Shown piece by piece: positions 35,501 through 44,970 of a stretch of 64,000 bases of DNA; position 1 is the first letter of the stretch; every line of letters starts with the position of its first letter. Source of the stretch: JAKAGZ01 sp963783855. GTDB lineage: Bacteria; Bacteroidota; Ignavibacteria; Ignavibacteriales; Ignavibacteriaceae. Location of the stretch: NCBI GenBank assembly GCA_963783855.1, contig CAWAPE010000014.1, positions 248,001 through 312,000 of the forward strand, given 5' to 3'. A model generated the notes under the pieces. It was not told the DNA's origin. It made no database searches and saw only the letters and a program-made list of their open reading frames with translations. The translations under genes and the position numbers were made by a program.

Positions 35501-35674
35501 GGTTAATCTATAAGCATTTCCACCGTCAGTAGGAACGATCCATAAATCCTGTTGATAAGTGAAAACTACATTTTTTGCATCGGGAGAAAGTGATGGAGAT
35601 GAAAGAAAGTAAACATTGCTTTGTGCGGAAATTATTCCGGCAAATAATAAAATAAACATGAACATTTTCTTCAT
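32574..35674 (-). pseudogene. Tricorn-like secreted S41 protease with two single-base insertions
   Basis: ATG 35674 (GGAG eight bases upstream) begins a signal peptide (KKMFMFILLFAGIISAQ). A TolB/WD40-like propeller follows (LSPDAKNVVFTYQQDLWIVP, FSPDGKWIAFDGTQDGNSNI, WSPDGKYIYFESDRKNPA). Then come the tricorn C1 helical part (FKQMYYEVWANLDENYYD), a PDZ domain (ESPADKINKDVKPGDELIAVNG) and an S41 catalytic domain (DGLILDLRYNTGGNV, QTLSDGEMTSAGFKALGLG). SDGE.T carries the probable serine nucleophile. The frame shifts near 34731 (SPD to NKIAFSSRG) and near 34580 (ADLIFNQV to LTDGKILYTIKADG), each repaired by removing one base. Repaired, it is about 1030 residues, normal for tricorn homologues, which degrade peptides. 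Probably functional in the real genome. Confidence 0.82.
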
Positions 35675-35843
35675 AAAATTACTCCGGTTATTACGATAGA
35701 TATGATTTCTTGAGTTTGTCAATTCACAAAATTAAAGCATTTTTATACTAATTCAATAAAACTATGATGAATGGCTTAATTATATAAGCTAAAAAGAAGA
35801 AAATATCATATTTTAATACATAAACAGAATTTAGTTTAAGCAA

Positions 35844-36239
35844 ATGGATTCAAACCTGTTTACAAAATATTCATTACCGTCTTATTTCAAAATTATAGGG
35901 CTCGTTGTAATATTAATTTCGTTACTGGTATTAGTATTTGCAGCTTTTATAAAATCCTATCTTGTTTTCTTTCCTGCTTCAAATATTATTTTAATGTACA
36001 ACCGTATTTCATTTCTTTGCGGACTTTCCTTGGTTGTATTTTCGAGAGAGAGGGAAGAAAATGATGAGACAGATAAAGCAAGACTTGTAGCTTTAATATT
36101 TTCGATGGCAGCAAGTGTCCTTTTATTAGTTGTTATCGAAATTATTAATGTTTTTAATAATAATTCCCCAATCTATGCTATTGATTTTATGATTATTGAG
36201 ATGTGTCTTTATTATATCATTTTTAAATTTAATAGATAG
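35844..36239 (+). CDS. Small four-TM membrane protein, unknown function
   Basis: A 131-residue protein with four predicted membrane spans: FKIIGLVVILISLLVLVFAA, the YLVFFPASNIILM to SLVVFS region, LVALIFSMAASVLLLVVIEI and IDFMIIEMCLYYIIF. A charged loop (REREENDETDKARL) separates spans two and three. I recognise no family. It is transcribed away from the protease gene, so the region 35675-35843 must hold two divergent promoters. A terminator hairpin follows. Confidence 0.6.
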   Translation: MDSNLFTKYSLPSYFKIIGLVVILISLLVLVFAAFIKSYLVFFPASNIILMYNRISFLCGLSLVVFSREREENDETDKARLVALIFSMAASVLLLVVIEIINVFNNNSPIYAIDFMIIEMCLYYIIFKFNR

Positions 36240-36255
36240 CAAGTATTTAAAAATA

Positions 36256-36286
36256 AAAAACGGACAAGATAGCCCTGCCCGTTTTT
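36256..36286. terminator. Bidirectional terminator hairpin
   Basis: AAAAACGG (36256-36263) pairs with CCGTTTTT (36279-36286) around a 15-base loop. It has an A run on one side and a T run on the other, between convergent genes. Confidence 0.65.
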
Positions 36287-36318
36287 AAGTATAGAAGAAT
36301 GTTAACTAAAAGATTAAA

Positions 36319-38544
36319 CTACATCTCATCAATAATCTTATTGAAAGTTGGACTCGGTCGCATAACCTCAAAAGCTTTCTTATCATCCGGCAGATAATAA
36401 CCGCCTATATCTGCAGGTTTACCCTGAACAGAAACCAGGTCGTTTACTATTTTATCTTCGTTAGCTTTTAATTCTTCATAAATTTTAACAAACCGTGATT
36501 TCAATTCATTGTCTTTATCCTGTTCTGCTAAAGCCTGAGCCCAGTATAAAGAGAGATAGAAGGAACTGCCCCTGTTATCAATTTCGCCAGCTTTTCTTGA
36601 AGGCATTCTCCCATTCTCAAGATATTTTCCGATTGCTGTATCGAGAGTTTCAGCCAATAAAGTAGCTTTTGCATTACCACTCTTCGATGCTATCATTTCC
36701 AGAGAAGGTACTAACGCACAGTATTCACCGAGTGAATCCCATCTTAAATGATTTTCTTTCAGTAATTGCTGAACATGCTTTGGAGCAGAACCGCCGGCAC
36801 CGGTTTCAAATAATCCGCCGCCCTTTAAGAGGGGAACAATTGAAAGCATTCTTGCACTTGTTCCTAATTCAAGAATTGGGAATAAATCTGTCAAATAATC
36901 ACGAAGAACGTTACCGGTAACTGAAATAGTGTTTAATCCTTTTCTTGTTCTTTCGAGAGTATATATCATTGCTTCAACCGGAGGAAGAATTTTAATCTCA
37001 AGCCCCTTTGTATCGTGTTCCGGCAGATACTTATTAACTTTTGCAATGATTTCTCTGTCGTGTCCTCTGTTTTCATCAAGCCAGAATATTGCTGGTGATG
37101 AAGATTCTTTTGCTCTGCTTACAGCAAGTTTTACCCAGTCTCTTATCGGTTCATCTTTTGCCTGGCATACTCTGAAAATATCACCTGTTTCTACTTTTTG
37201 CTCAAGCAAAGTTTCTCCTGCTGTATTTACAACGCGAATAACACCGTTACCTTTGGCTTCAAAAGTTTTATCGTGTGAGCCGTATTCTTCTGCTTTTTTT
37301 GCCATCAAGCCTACGTTTGAAACCGCACCCATTGTTGTGGGATCGAACTGACCTTTTTCTTTCGCGTCTTCAATAATTGTTTCATATATAGTTGCATAAC
37401 AACGGTCAGGAATCATAGCTATGCAATCCTGAAGTTCGTCTTTTTTGTTCCACATTTTCCCGCCATCACGAACAACATTCGGCATAGATGCGTCAACAAT
37501 TATATCGTTTGGTACGTGAAGATTGGTTTTCCCTTTTCTGGAATCAACCATTGCAAGTTCCGGCTGATATTCATAAACCTTATTAATGTCTGCTTCAATT
37601 TCCTTCCTTTTTTCTTCAGGGAGTTTCTGTAATTTTTCGAGAACATTCATTAAGCCGTTATTTACATTAGCGCCGATTTCCTTTAATGTGTCAGCGTGTT
37701 TTTCCAGAGCGTCTTTATAATAAACGGAAACTGCGTGACCAAACATTATCGGATCGGATATTTTCATCATTGTAGCTTTAAGGTGGAGTGAAAGAAGTAC
37801 ACCATCTTTTTTTGCTGCCTCAATCTGCTCCGCATAGAATTTTCTTAATTCTTTAACATTCATTACAGATGCATCTATTACTTCACCGTTCAACAGGTTT
37901 AGTTTTTCTTTAAGAACAGTTGCCTTTCCATCCGGATCAACGTATTCAATTTTAACTACATCATCTTTGTCAAGAGTAACAGATTCTTCAGTGCCGTAAA
38001 AATCTTTCTGATTCATATGCGCAACCCTGGTTTTTGATCCGGATTCCGGCCATGGTTTCATCATTTTATGAGGATGTTTTTGTGCGAATTTTTTAACCGA
38101 AGCAGCTGCACGTCTGTCTGAATTTCCTTCTCTGAGGACCGGGTTAACAGCAGAACCAAGTGCTTTAGCAAATCTTTCTTTAAGTGCTTTTTCTTCATCA
38201 GTTTTAGGTTCATCCGGGTAATCCGGAATGTCATATCCTTTTTCCTGTAATTCTTTAATAGCTGCATGAAGCTGTGGAATAGATGCACTGATGTTTGGAA
38301 GTTTAATGATATTAGCATTCGGGTCTTGCGTAATTTCACCCAGTTCATTCAGGTAGTCCGGTATTTTCTGTTCTTCAGTTAGTTTATCCGGAAAGTTTGC
38401 AATAATTCTTCCGGCCAGAGATATATCTTTTGTTTCAAATTCAATTCCTGTTCCTTTTGAAAAGGATTCTACGATTGGCAGCAGACAGTAGGAAGCCAAA
38501 GCCGGGGCCTCATCAATCTTTGTCCACATTATTTTTGTTTTCAT
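36319..38544 (-). CDS. icd: NADP-dependent isocitrate dehydrogenase, monomeric type
   Basis: A cytoplasmic TCA-cycle enzyme oxidising isocitrate to 2-oxoglutarate and CO2 with NADP. The 741-residue length matches the monomeric (about 80 kDa) IDH class rather than the 45 kDa homodimeric class. Diagnostic stretches include MWTKIDEAPALASYCLLPIV at the start, LPNISASIPQLHAAIKELQ, NPVLREGNSDRRAA, MVDSRKGKTNLHVPNDIIVDAS and GTSARMLSIVPLLKGGGLFETGAGGSAPKH. Most Bacteroidota use other IDH types, but monomeric IDH is also known in the Chlorobi group. Start ATG 38544. The gene stands alone, divergent from the M28 peptidase. Confidence 0.95.
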   Translation of the reverse strand: MKTKIMWTKIDEAPALASYCLLPIVESFSKGTGIEFETKDISLAGRIIANFPDKLTEEQKIPDYLNELGEITQDPNANIIKLPNISASIPQLHAAIKELQEKGYDIPDYPDEPKTDEEKALKERFAKALGSAVNPVLREGNSDRRAAASVKKFAQKHPHKMMKPWPESGSKTRVAHMNQKDFYGTEESVTLDKDDVVKIEYVDPDGKATVLKEKLNLLNGEVIDASVMNVKELRKFYAEQIEAAKKDGVLLSLHLKATMMKISDPIMFGHAVSVYYKDALEKHADTLKEIGANVNNGLMNVLEKLQKLPEEKRKEIEADINKVYEYQPELAMVDSRKGKTNLHVPNDIIVDASMPNVVRDGGKMWNKKDELQDCIAMIPDRCYATIYETIIEDAKEKGQFDPTTMGAVSNVGLMAKKAEEYGSHDKTFEAKGNGVIRVVNTAGETLLEQKVETGDIFRVCQAKDEPIRDWVKLAVSRAKESSSPAIFWLDENRGHDREIIAKVNKYLPEHDTKGLEIKILPPVEAMIYTLERTRKGLNTISVTGNVLRDYLTDLFPILELGTSARMLSIVPLLKGGGLFETGAGGSAPKHVQQLLKENHLRWDSLGEYCALVPSLEMIASKSGNAKATLLAETLDTAIGKYLENGRMPSRKAGEIDNRGSSFYLSLYWAQALAEQDKDNELKSRFVKIYEELKANEDKIVNDLVSVQGKPADIGGYYLPDDKKAFEVMRPSPTFNKIIDEM

Positions 38545-38870
38545 TTATTTTCCCACATTTTTTATTCGAAAATTGTGCTTTAAAATTTATAAGCATCTTT
38601 AAAAATACTGAATTTTTGAGAATTATTAAAGAAATAGTGTCCCGATTAGTTGATATAGAAGTAATAGTTAGCTTTGGCGATTAAAAAAAGTAGGAAACTG
38701 TTGACAACCAACATAAAGTAATAAGCGAAAACAGGTGAATTCTCGTTTCAATATCTTCATCACATTTTTATTTGATTATTATAAACAATCCTTTATTTTC
38801 ATCTATATTTTATAATCTACAAATCGGGGGAACACACCGAACTTTTAACTATCCACAGGAGGATTCTGTA

Positions 38871-40418
38871 ATGACTCTGCGTTTAAAAACCACTGTTTTA
38901 TTGATCTTTGTTATTTGCTTTTCTGTTCTGGCCCAGGAAAACGTTGATCTTCAAATGATTCAAAAAATTAAAAATGAAGAATATACTAATTCTAAAGTGA
39001 TGGAAACGTTAAGCTATTTAACAGATGTATACGGACCAAGACTAACAAACTCACCAAATTATTACAAGGCCGCAAACTGGGCTAAAAATGAACTTACAAA
39101 AATTGGCCTTGAAAACGCAACAATAGAACCCTGGGGCACATTCGGTAAAGGCTGGTCAGTTGAGTCATTTAGTTTGGAAATGACATCACCGGATTACGAT
39201 AGGTTAATTGCTTATCCTGAAGCTTGGACAACAAGTACAAATGGGATAATTAGCGGGAAACCAATATTACTAGATATAAAAACGGAAGAAGACCTTGCAC
39301 CTTTTAAAGGAAAATTAAAAGGAGCTATAGTAATGATGGGAGGCGAAAGAGAAGTAGAAAAAAGATTTGAAGCTGATGCAAGAAGATATACTGATGAGGA
39401 TTTAGCAAAAATGGAAATGGCTCCTGAACCGGGTGCCAAATCCCGCTGGGCATCGAGGTATGCAGAGTACATGAAAATGAGAGACCTGAGAAAGAAAATA
39501 AGCGAACTCCTGAAAACTGAGGGAGTTGCAGTAATTTTAAAACCAAGCCGCGGGCAGGATGGAACTCTTTTTGCAGCATCTGGTGGTTCATACAAAGTAG
39601 GTGAAGAAGGCGGGATCGCTTCTTTCCAGGTTGAAATTGAAAACTATAATAGAATTGTAAGAATACTTGAAAAAAATATTCCTGTTACAATTAAAGCTGA
39701 ATTGAAAACTACCTTTTATGATAAAGATACGAACGGGCATAATATAATTGCAGAAATTCCCGGAACGGATCCGGAATTAAAAGACCAGGTTGTTATGCTT
39801 GGCGGACATATTGATTCCTGGCAGGCAAGCACAGGCGCATCCGATAACGCGGCTGGCAGCGCAGTTGCGATGGAAGCAGTTAGAATTTTAAAAGCACTTG
39901 GAGTACAACCGAGAAGAACAATTCGTATTGCTTTGTGGGATGGAGAAGAAGAAGGATTACTCGGCTCACGTGGTTATGTTTTAAAACATTTTGGTGATCT
40001 TAAAACAATCGAATTAAAACCCGAGCAATCAAAAGTTTCCGGTTACTTTAATTATGATAACGGGTCAGGAAAAATTCGCGGTATCTACTTACAGGGTAAT
40101 GAAGCTGTACGCCCGATATTTGAAGAATGGTTAAAACCATTTCACGATATGGGCGCATCAACAGTTACAATAAGAACCACAGGGGGAACAGATCATCTTG
40201 CTTTTGATGCAATAGGAATTCCGGGTTTCCAGTTTATACAGGATCCTCTGGATTATATGGTAAGAATTCATCATTCAAATATGGATAATTATGATCACGC
40301 AAGTAAAAGTGATTTAATGCAGTCTGCAATGATTATGGCTGCTTTTGTCTACAATACTGCTATGCGTGATGAAATGCTTCCTAGAAAACCGCTCGTCAAA
40401 CAAACTTCAAGATTTTAA
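38871..40418 (+). CDS. Secreted M28-family metallopeptidase
   Basis: ATG 38871 is chosen because AGGAGG (38857-38862) lies eight bases upstream and a signal peptide follows (TTVLLIFVICFSVLAQ). A PA-like insert domain occupies about residues 120-265 (LKGAIVMMGG). The catalytic domain has VVMLGGHIDSWQASTGASDNAAGS (zinc-binding His and bridging Asp), LWDGEEEGLLGSRGY (catalytic Glu-Glu), and a later TTGGTDHLAFDAIGIPGFQF and IHHSNMDNYD that supply further zinc ligands. It is an exported aminopeptidase or carboxypeptidase Q-like enzyme of about 515 residues. It probably feeds on extracellular peptides like the nearby tricorn-like protease. Confidence 0.92.
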   Translation: MTLRLKTTVLLIFVICFSVLAQENVDLQMIQKIKNEEYTNSKVMETLSYLTDVYGPRLTNSPNYYKAANWAKNELTKIGLENATIEPWGTFGKGWSVESFSLEMTSPDYDRLIAYPEAWTTSTNGIISGKPILLDIKTEEDLAPFKGKLKGAIVMMGGEREVEKRFEADARRYTDEDLAKMEMAPEPGAKSRWASRYAEYMKMRDLRKKISELLKTEGVAVILKPSRGQDGTLFAASGGSYKVGEEGGIASFQVEIENYNRIVRILEKNIPVTIKAELKTTFYDKDTNGHNIIAEIPGTDPELKDQVVMLGGHIDSWQASTGASDNAAGSAVAMEAVRILKALGVQPRRTIRIALWDGEEEGLLGSRGYVLKHFGDLKTIELKPEQSKVSGYFNYDNGSGKIRGIYLQGNEAVRPIFEEWLKPFHDMGASTVTIRTTGGTDHLAFDAIGIPGFQFIQDPLDYMVRIHHSNMDNYDHASKSDLMQSAMIMAAFVYNTAMRDEMLPRKPLVKQTSRF

Positions 40419-40426
40419 CTTTTCTG

Positions 40427-40462
40427 CTTAGCGTCTTTGTGTTAATACCCAAAGACGCTAAG
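40427..40462. terminator. Hairpin downstream of the M28 peptidase
   Basis: CTTAGCGTCTTT (40427-40438) and AAAGACGCTAAG (40451-40462) are perfect 12-base complements around a 12-base loop. It lies 8 bases behind the stop. The remaining 237 bases up to the next gene end are AT-rich, with no coding signal. Confidence 0.65.
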
Positions 40463-40699
40463 AATATTTAATAATCTTTTATGAAATTTAATTAAACAAA
40501 TTTAGATACCCATTTGAACACATTTAAATGGAAAATGAACTTAAATCTCCAGTTGCAGTAGAATGGCCGTGTTTGTTTATAATATATTACCCTCCATATC
40601 TGTCGCGTTATATATTTTTATTAGTCTTTTTCATAATCAACTAATACGTTTTAACTTTTAATTAGAAAAACAATAATAATGTAAAGTGTACAATTATTA

Positions 40700-41398
40700 T
40701 CAATCGGGATATAAAAAGAATAATTTGAACACCGATTGATAAATTTTGTTTACAATATTGTGGTTGTTTCCACTCTTAAAGAATTTTTGATTTACCTCCA
40801 ATTCTATCCCGGCATATTTTTCGTAAGTAAATTTTTCTCGTAAATGACTTGTAAAACCATCGGATATTCCAAGGTAGGGAGAATTAAACCTGATTTTATA
40901 TTGAGGGAAACTGATTTTTAATAATTTCTTAAAATTACTTGAAACTTCTTTTTCTAATCTGCTTTTAGGATTGAACAATATTCCTATATCGGTATCTCTT
41001 CTTTTCCTGTTAAATATCGGGGTAAAGGTATGAATTGATAAATGAATTAGTCTTGTTTTTAAGATGTTGTCGCCTATAAACTTTTCTATTTCTGAACGAT
41101 AATTAAAATAATATTTATTAAAAATTTGCTGCCTTGTTTTATCATCAAGATTTTTTGTAAATGATGAAAACAAATTTTTGCTGTTAGACGACCTGTTTGT
41201 GTCAATAAGTAACCGTGAAATTAATGTATGGCTAGAATAATCTGCGATTTTTGCTAATCTTTTGTAAATATAAACAGCTCCAATATCATATGCTTTATGT
41301 TTTTTTAGTATTGAATAATTAGAATTAAATAAGTGATTGTATTTGCGGGGTATTTTGTTTCCGGCGTGTTCACAGGTTATTATGGTTTTCATTTTCAT
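40700..41398 (-). CDS. N-formylglutamate amidohydrolase-family enzyme
   Basis: A 232-residue member of the N-formylglutamate amidohydrolase fold, related to zinc carboxypeptidases. IITCEHAGNKIP (metal-binding and substrate site), SRLLIDTNRS and HLSIHTFTPIF are the conserved motifs; GISDGFTSHLREKF and GIELEVNQKF follow. The classical enzyme releases formate from N-formylglutamate in histidine breakdown, but no hut genes are nearby. Here the gene is the last of a four-gene operon with two amide-forming ligases and overlaps the GCS2 gene by four bases. A role in trimming the ligase product is more likely; that is inference. Confidence 0.85.
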   Translation of the reverse strand: MKMKTIITCEHAGNKIPRKYNHLFNSNYSILKKHKAYDIGAVYIYKRLAKIADYSSHTLISRLLIDTNRSSNSKNLFSSFTKNLDDKTRQQIFNKYYFNYRSEIEKFIGDNILKTRLIHLSIHTFTPIFNRKRRDTDIGILFNPKSRLEKEVSSNFKKLLKISFPQYKIRFNSPYLGISDGFTSHLREKFTYEKYAGIELEVNQKFFKSGNNHNIVNKIYQSVFKLFFLYPD

Positions 41399-42621
41399 AA
41401 AAACATTTTATTTTCGTTTAGACAATCGGCAAGATTTTTATAAACTGAAGTAATATTCTCTAGAGAATAATTATTATTTAATTTATTAATAATGCGGGTG
41501 GAAAGAGTTCCTTCTTCAATAATGTTATTGATCACTGATTTGAATTCACTAAATCCGGAGAAGTCAATATTGGAAATAATTTTTTCCCACAAATCTTTAA
41601 CTGAACATTTTTCTTTAATATTAAAAATATTTAAGTATTCGTAGTCAACTACATCAGTAAATTCAGCATATTTAATTACTTCTTGGAATAAATTTAAAAG
41701 TGGTTTTACCAACCAGAGTTTCTGCTTCTCATAAGATGTCCATACTTCGTTAATCATAATTTTTAATGTCTCAACAATTACAAAAATTATTGCCATATCA
41801 ACTATTGGTGCTTCCTGAGTATCTATAATTCTGATTTCAATCGCATTTCTGTCAAATCTTGCTATAGCACCTCTGGAGTTTAACCATTCATAACGGAGTA
41901 TATTTTCTTTGTCATATTCAGCAATATCATTGTAGATTTTTTTTAATATGATGTTTTCGTATTCCACTTTTGAAAAAACTCTTTCAGGAATAATTTCACC
42001 AGCGATTGAAGGAATTATTTTTTGATTATTTTGATAAACAGCTAATCGCATATCTTTATAATCTGTTAAATGTCCATCTAAAATAGGGGAACTGGAGGTT
42101 AGTGCCGGAATTATTGGGAGCAATAATCTTATAGCGGCATGTAATCTTCCAAATTCATCATCATTTGCAAATGGCAGATTAAGGTGAACGCTTTGTAAAT
42201 TTGACCAACCATGGCCTTTGCATCCAAATATTTTATCATAAGATTGATAGACAGCATTATATTCATGTGGCCAAAGTTTGGTTTCTTTTTCCGGGTTCAT
42301 AAACGGGTGTGAACCGGAAGGCATTAATTGAGAGTCATAAGAATCAAGAAGTTTATTAATTTTCTTTATGCTTTTGGCAAAAAATTTATCCAGATTATTT
42401 AAATTATTAACCGGTTCAGGGGTTTTTAATTCAATTACGTGCAAAACTAATTCATTTGACCAGCCTATGTTTTTATATTCTGTGTCAGTAGTGTAAGAAC
42501 CCGCCATAGCCTTAATTATTTCATCGCAAACAGGATTAACATGTAGTGAATCCTTTCTGACTATCATATATTCAAGTTCAATTCCTAAGCCTTGGAAAAG
42601 GTGAAGAGTATTTTTACTCAT
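41395..42621 (-). CDS. GCS2-family glutamate-cysteine ligase-like carboxylate-amine ligase
   Basis: A 408-residue enzyme of the glutamine-synthetase-like fold. LFQGLGIELEYMIV holds the metal-binding Glu-X-Glu, SNLQSVHLNLPF the His motif of the active site, and RFDRNAIEIRIIDTQEAP the C-terminal catalytic strand. GCS2/YbdK relatives join an amino acid to the gamma-carboxyl of glutamate or a similar acid using ATP. Four-base overlaps with both neighbouring genes show tight translational coupling. Its substrate is unknown, and the linkage with an RLAN-type ATP-grasp ligase suggests consecutive amide bonds on a carrier peptide or small metabolite. Confidence 0.85.
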   Translation of the reverse strand: MSKNTLHLFQGLGIELEYMIVRKDSLHVNPVCDEIIKAMAGSYTTDTEYKNIGWSNELVLHVIELKTPEPVNNLNNLDKFFAKSIKKINKLLDSYDSQLMPSGSHPFMNPEKETKLWPHEYNAVYQSYDKIFGCKGHGWSNLQSVHLNLPFANDDEFGRLHAAIRLLLPIIPALTSSSPILDGHLTDYKDMRLAVYQNNQKIIPSIAGEIIPERVFSKVEYENIILKKIYNDIAEYDKENILRYEWLNSRGAIARFDRNAIEIRIIDTQEAPIVDMAIIFVIVETLKIMINEVWTSYEKQKLWLVKPLLNLFQEVIKYAEFTDVVDYEYLNIFNIKEKCSVKDLWEKIISNIDFSGFSEFKSVINNIIEEGTLSTRIINKLNNNYSLENITSVYKNLADCLNENKMFL

Positions 42622-44093
42622 ATATTCAATTCCCGTTCTTTCCTGGAACTTTCAATCCTTTCTTTAAATACCCGCATAATTTCATAGTATAGATATTTTC
42701 CCATAATCTGATCTTCAACACCGAAATCAATATTAGGATTATCATTTACCTCAATAATAAGAGGTTTGTCATCAATCATTTTCACATCAACACCATATAG
42801 TCCTTTACCTATTATATTTGATGCTTTGAGCGCAGCCGAAACAACCTTTTTGGGCGCTTTATAAACAGGAATGGCTTCAAAATTACCATATTTATTTTTT
42901 CCCTGCTTTTTCCAGTTATAAATTTGCCAGTGATCTTTAGCCATGAAATATTTACATACAAAAAGTGGTTTTCCATCTAACACACCTATTCTCCAATCGT
43001 AATCAGAATAAGTAAACTCCTGCGCAATAATTAGATCAGATACTTCAAATATTTTTTTTATTTCAAGAAGAAACTGTTCCTGGTTATCAACTTTTATAAC
43101 TCCTTGCGAGAAAGAACTATCAGGCTGTTTTAAAACTACAGGAAATGTCAAATCAATATTTAAGACTTTCTTTTTATCTTTATAAATAATTAGGGTTTTG
43201 GGCGCCGGAATATTGGCGTTTGAAAGCATCTCAGCCAGGTAAACTTTATTAGTACATCTTAAAATTGAATAGGGGTCGTCAATAACAATCAGACCTTCTG
43301 TAAAGGCCCGTCTTGCAAATTGATATGTATAATGATTAACTGAAGTTGTCGCTCTTATAAAAAGCGCATCAAATTCCTGGATCCGGCTATAATCATCTTT
43401 AGTAATAAGCTCACACCTGATACCTAATTCTTCACCAACATTAATAAATTGCTGGATAGCTTTTTTATTGGAAGGTGGTTCCTTTTCATCTAGATTAATT
43501 AAAATTGCAAGATCATATGCAAGCATAGCAACTTTGGGCGAATATATTCTTTTTTTATTAAAAAAGGTTTCCGCAAATTCTGCAATGTAAGGCAGGTGAT
43601 GTTGAGGGATTTCATTTACAGGCACTACGGATATTTTGTTTAACATCCATTTATTGTTATTGTGTACAAAATTAGCCCTCATTAATGGAGCCTGAAATAT
43701 ATTTGAAATTTGTGTTGCCAATCTTGAATACTGCTTGGCAATATTTTGCCCGAAGTAAATGCTAAGTACAAAATCGTCCGCTTTAATTTTAGAAAAACTT
43801 TTTTGAATGAAATCATCAAATTCATCTGAAATTGATCTGACAATGCTTTGTGTTTTTAAGTCCTGAATAGTTGAAACATTGGGAAATATCCTGTGTCCTC
43901 TGGCTTCTGCCAAAAGAGATACGTAATAGCCAATTGACTGATATTTATATGAACGACATAAATTAAAAATCCTGGCTGATTTCATTTCTGAAAATGATTT
44001 ATCTGTTAAATAGGATTTGGCTTCTATTATATCAACATCTTTAATGTTGAAATTCCAGTCTTTAAAATTATTTACTACAACAAAGGTTTTCAT
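42618..44093 (-). CDS. RLAN-domain plus RimK-type ATP-grasp ligase
   Basis: A 491-residue amidoligase. Residues about 1-190 resemble the RimK-like N-terminal (RLAN) domain, with ARIFNLCRSYKYQSIGYYVS and AEARGHRIFPNVSTIQDL. Residues about 215-480 are an ATP-grasp domain: CTNKVYLAEMLSNANIPAP, FPVVLKQPDSSFSQGV (ATP-binding lysine and small loop), IAQEFTYSDYDWRIGVLDG and IIEVNDNPNID (magnesium ligands). RimK relatives add glutamates or other amino acids to a carboxyl group. It lies between the C39-like peptidase gene (3-base gap) and the GCS2 gene (4-base overlap). The product is not predictable from the sequence. Confidence 0.85.
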   Translation of the reverse strand: MKTFVVVNNFKDWNFNIKDVDIIEAKSYLTDKSFSEMKSARIFNLCRSYKYQSIGYYVSLLAEARGHRIFPNVSTIQDLKTQSIVRSISDEFDDFIQKSFSKIKADDFVLSIYFGQNIAKQYSRLATQISNIFQAPLMRANFVHNNNKWMLNKISVVPVNEIPQHHLPYIAEFAETFFNKKRIYSPKVAMLAYDLAILINLDEKEPPSNKKAIQQFINVGEELGIRCELITKDDYSRIQEFDALFIRATTSVNHYTYQFARRAFTEGLIVIDDPYSILRCTNKVYLAEMLSNANIPAPKTLIIYKDKKKVLNIDLTFPVVLKQPDSSFSQGVIKVDNQEQFLLEIKKIFEVSDLIIAQEFTYSDYDWRIGVLDGKPLFVCKYFMAKDHWQIYNWKKQGKNKYGNFEAIPVYKAPKKVVSAALKASNIIGKGLYGVDVKMIDDKPLIIEVNDNPNIDFGVEDQIMGKYLYYEIMRVFKERIESSRKERELNI

Positions 44094-44096
44094 ATA

Positions 44097-44795
44097 TTAT
44101 TTTGGCTCTACTATTAAAATGTTTGCATCGTATGTTACTATAGCAAGCATAATTGAATTAAGTAATCTTGATGTTTTTACCTGGTAATAATTTTCGTTTG
44201 AAATGGGATTAGTTTTATATGGATCGGCAACAATAATATTTTCGCCATCGTCGTCAAAGCCTTTCAAAATAACAAAATGTCCTATAGGTTCTCCGACTAT
44301 ATCATCAAATACTGATTTATTGTTTTCACCAGTATATTCTCTCATACTTTTATATAAGTAGGTTGCGCTCAATCCAGTTAGTACCGGAATTTTTTTTGAG
44401 AAATATTTTTTTAATAAAGATCTTGTGAGAACTTCAGAATAAATATTACCGCCCAGCCTGAAATACTCTAAATATGCATTTGTAATTTCTCTGAACTTTT
44501 TTGTTCTTTTTACTTTTAATTGTTCTGTTAATTTATAAGGGATAATTTCTTTATTTAAAAACCAGGAAGGATCAAAAATTTGAAGATCAAAGGTATATAA
44601 GGAAACTTTATATCCTCTTTGCAAAGCGTGACATCCAAGTAAAACAGCTAATGTTCCACCATTGCTTAAGTAGTTTACTTCGCTTATTGTTTTCTTTAAG
44701 GATATTTTATCTCCATAATATCTATAGATTGCATGAAGACTTGTTGGTCCGCAGGTTACATCGTTAGGCTGTGTATAAATTTTAAAATCTTTCAT
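44097..44795 (-). CDS. C39-like cysteine peptidase
   Basis: A 232-residue papain-like protein with no signal peptide. NDVTCGPTSLHAIYRYYG holds the catalytic Cys, EPIGHFVILKGFD the His and IIVADPYKTNP the Asp, as in the C39 peptidases that cut double-glycine leader peptides. There is no transporter domain, so it is a free cytoplasmic enzyme. First gene of the operon; it could cut a leader peptide, or work as a transpeptidase or deamidase on the ligase product. No obvious precursor peptide gene was found within the operon. The 175-base divergent gap upstream carries a 12-base inverted repeat. Confidence 0.8.
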   Translation of the reverse strand: MKDFKIYTQPNDVTCGPTSLHAIYRYYGDKISLKKTISEVNYLSNGGTLAVLLGCHALQRGYKVSLYTFDLQIFDPSWFLNKEIIPYKLTEQLKVKRTKKFREITNAYLEYFRLGGNIYSEVLTRSLLKKYFSKKIPVLTGLSATYLYKSMREYTGENNKSVFDDIVGEPIGHFVILKGFDDDGENIIVADPYKTNPISNENYYQVKTSRLLNSIMLAIVTYDANILIVEPK

Positions 44796-44890
44796 TTAAG
44801 ATTTTCATCTTGTAAATTTTACCGAGGATAAATATAGCAGAGATTTTTCATTAAAAACAACCTACTCTTTAGCCCTATAATCTTTACAAC

Positions 44891-44919
44891 TTCTTTTTAA
44901 TTAGTTTAATTAAAAAGAA
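44891..44919. promoter_or_regulatory. Perfect inverted repeat in a divergent promoter region
   Basis: TTCTTTTTAATT (44891-44902) and AATTAAAAAGAA (44908-44919) are exact complements around AGTTT. The site lies between the amidoligase operon and the MgtC/DUF4010 gene and could be an operator; it is AT-only, so chance is not excluded. Confidence 0.4.
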
Positions 44920-44970
44920 ATTTATTGGTTCTTTTACTATTTTAATAAAAACAAAAACAGGTTTACCCGT

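Noticed and set aside
40700..41398. Histidine-utilisation N-formylglutamate deformylase (hutG)
   Set aside because: No other hut gene is near, and the gene is embedded in an amidoligase operon, so only the family name is given.
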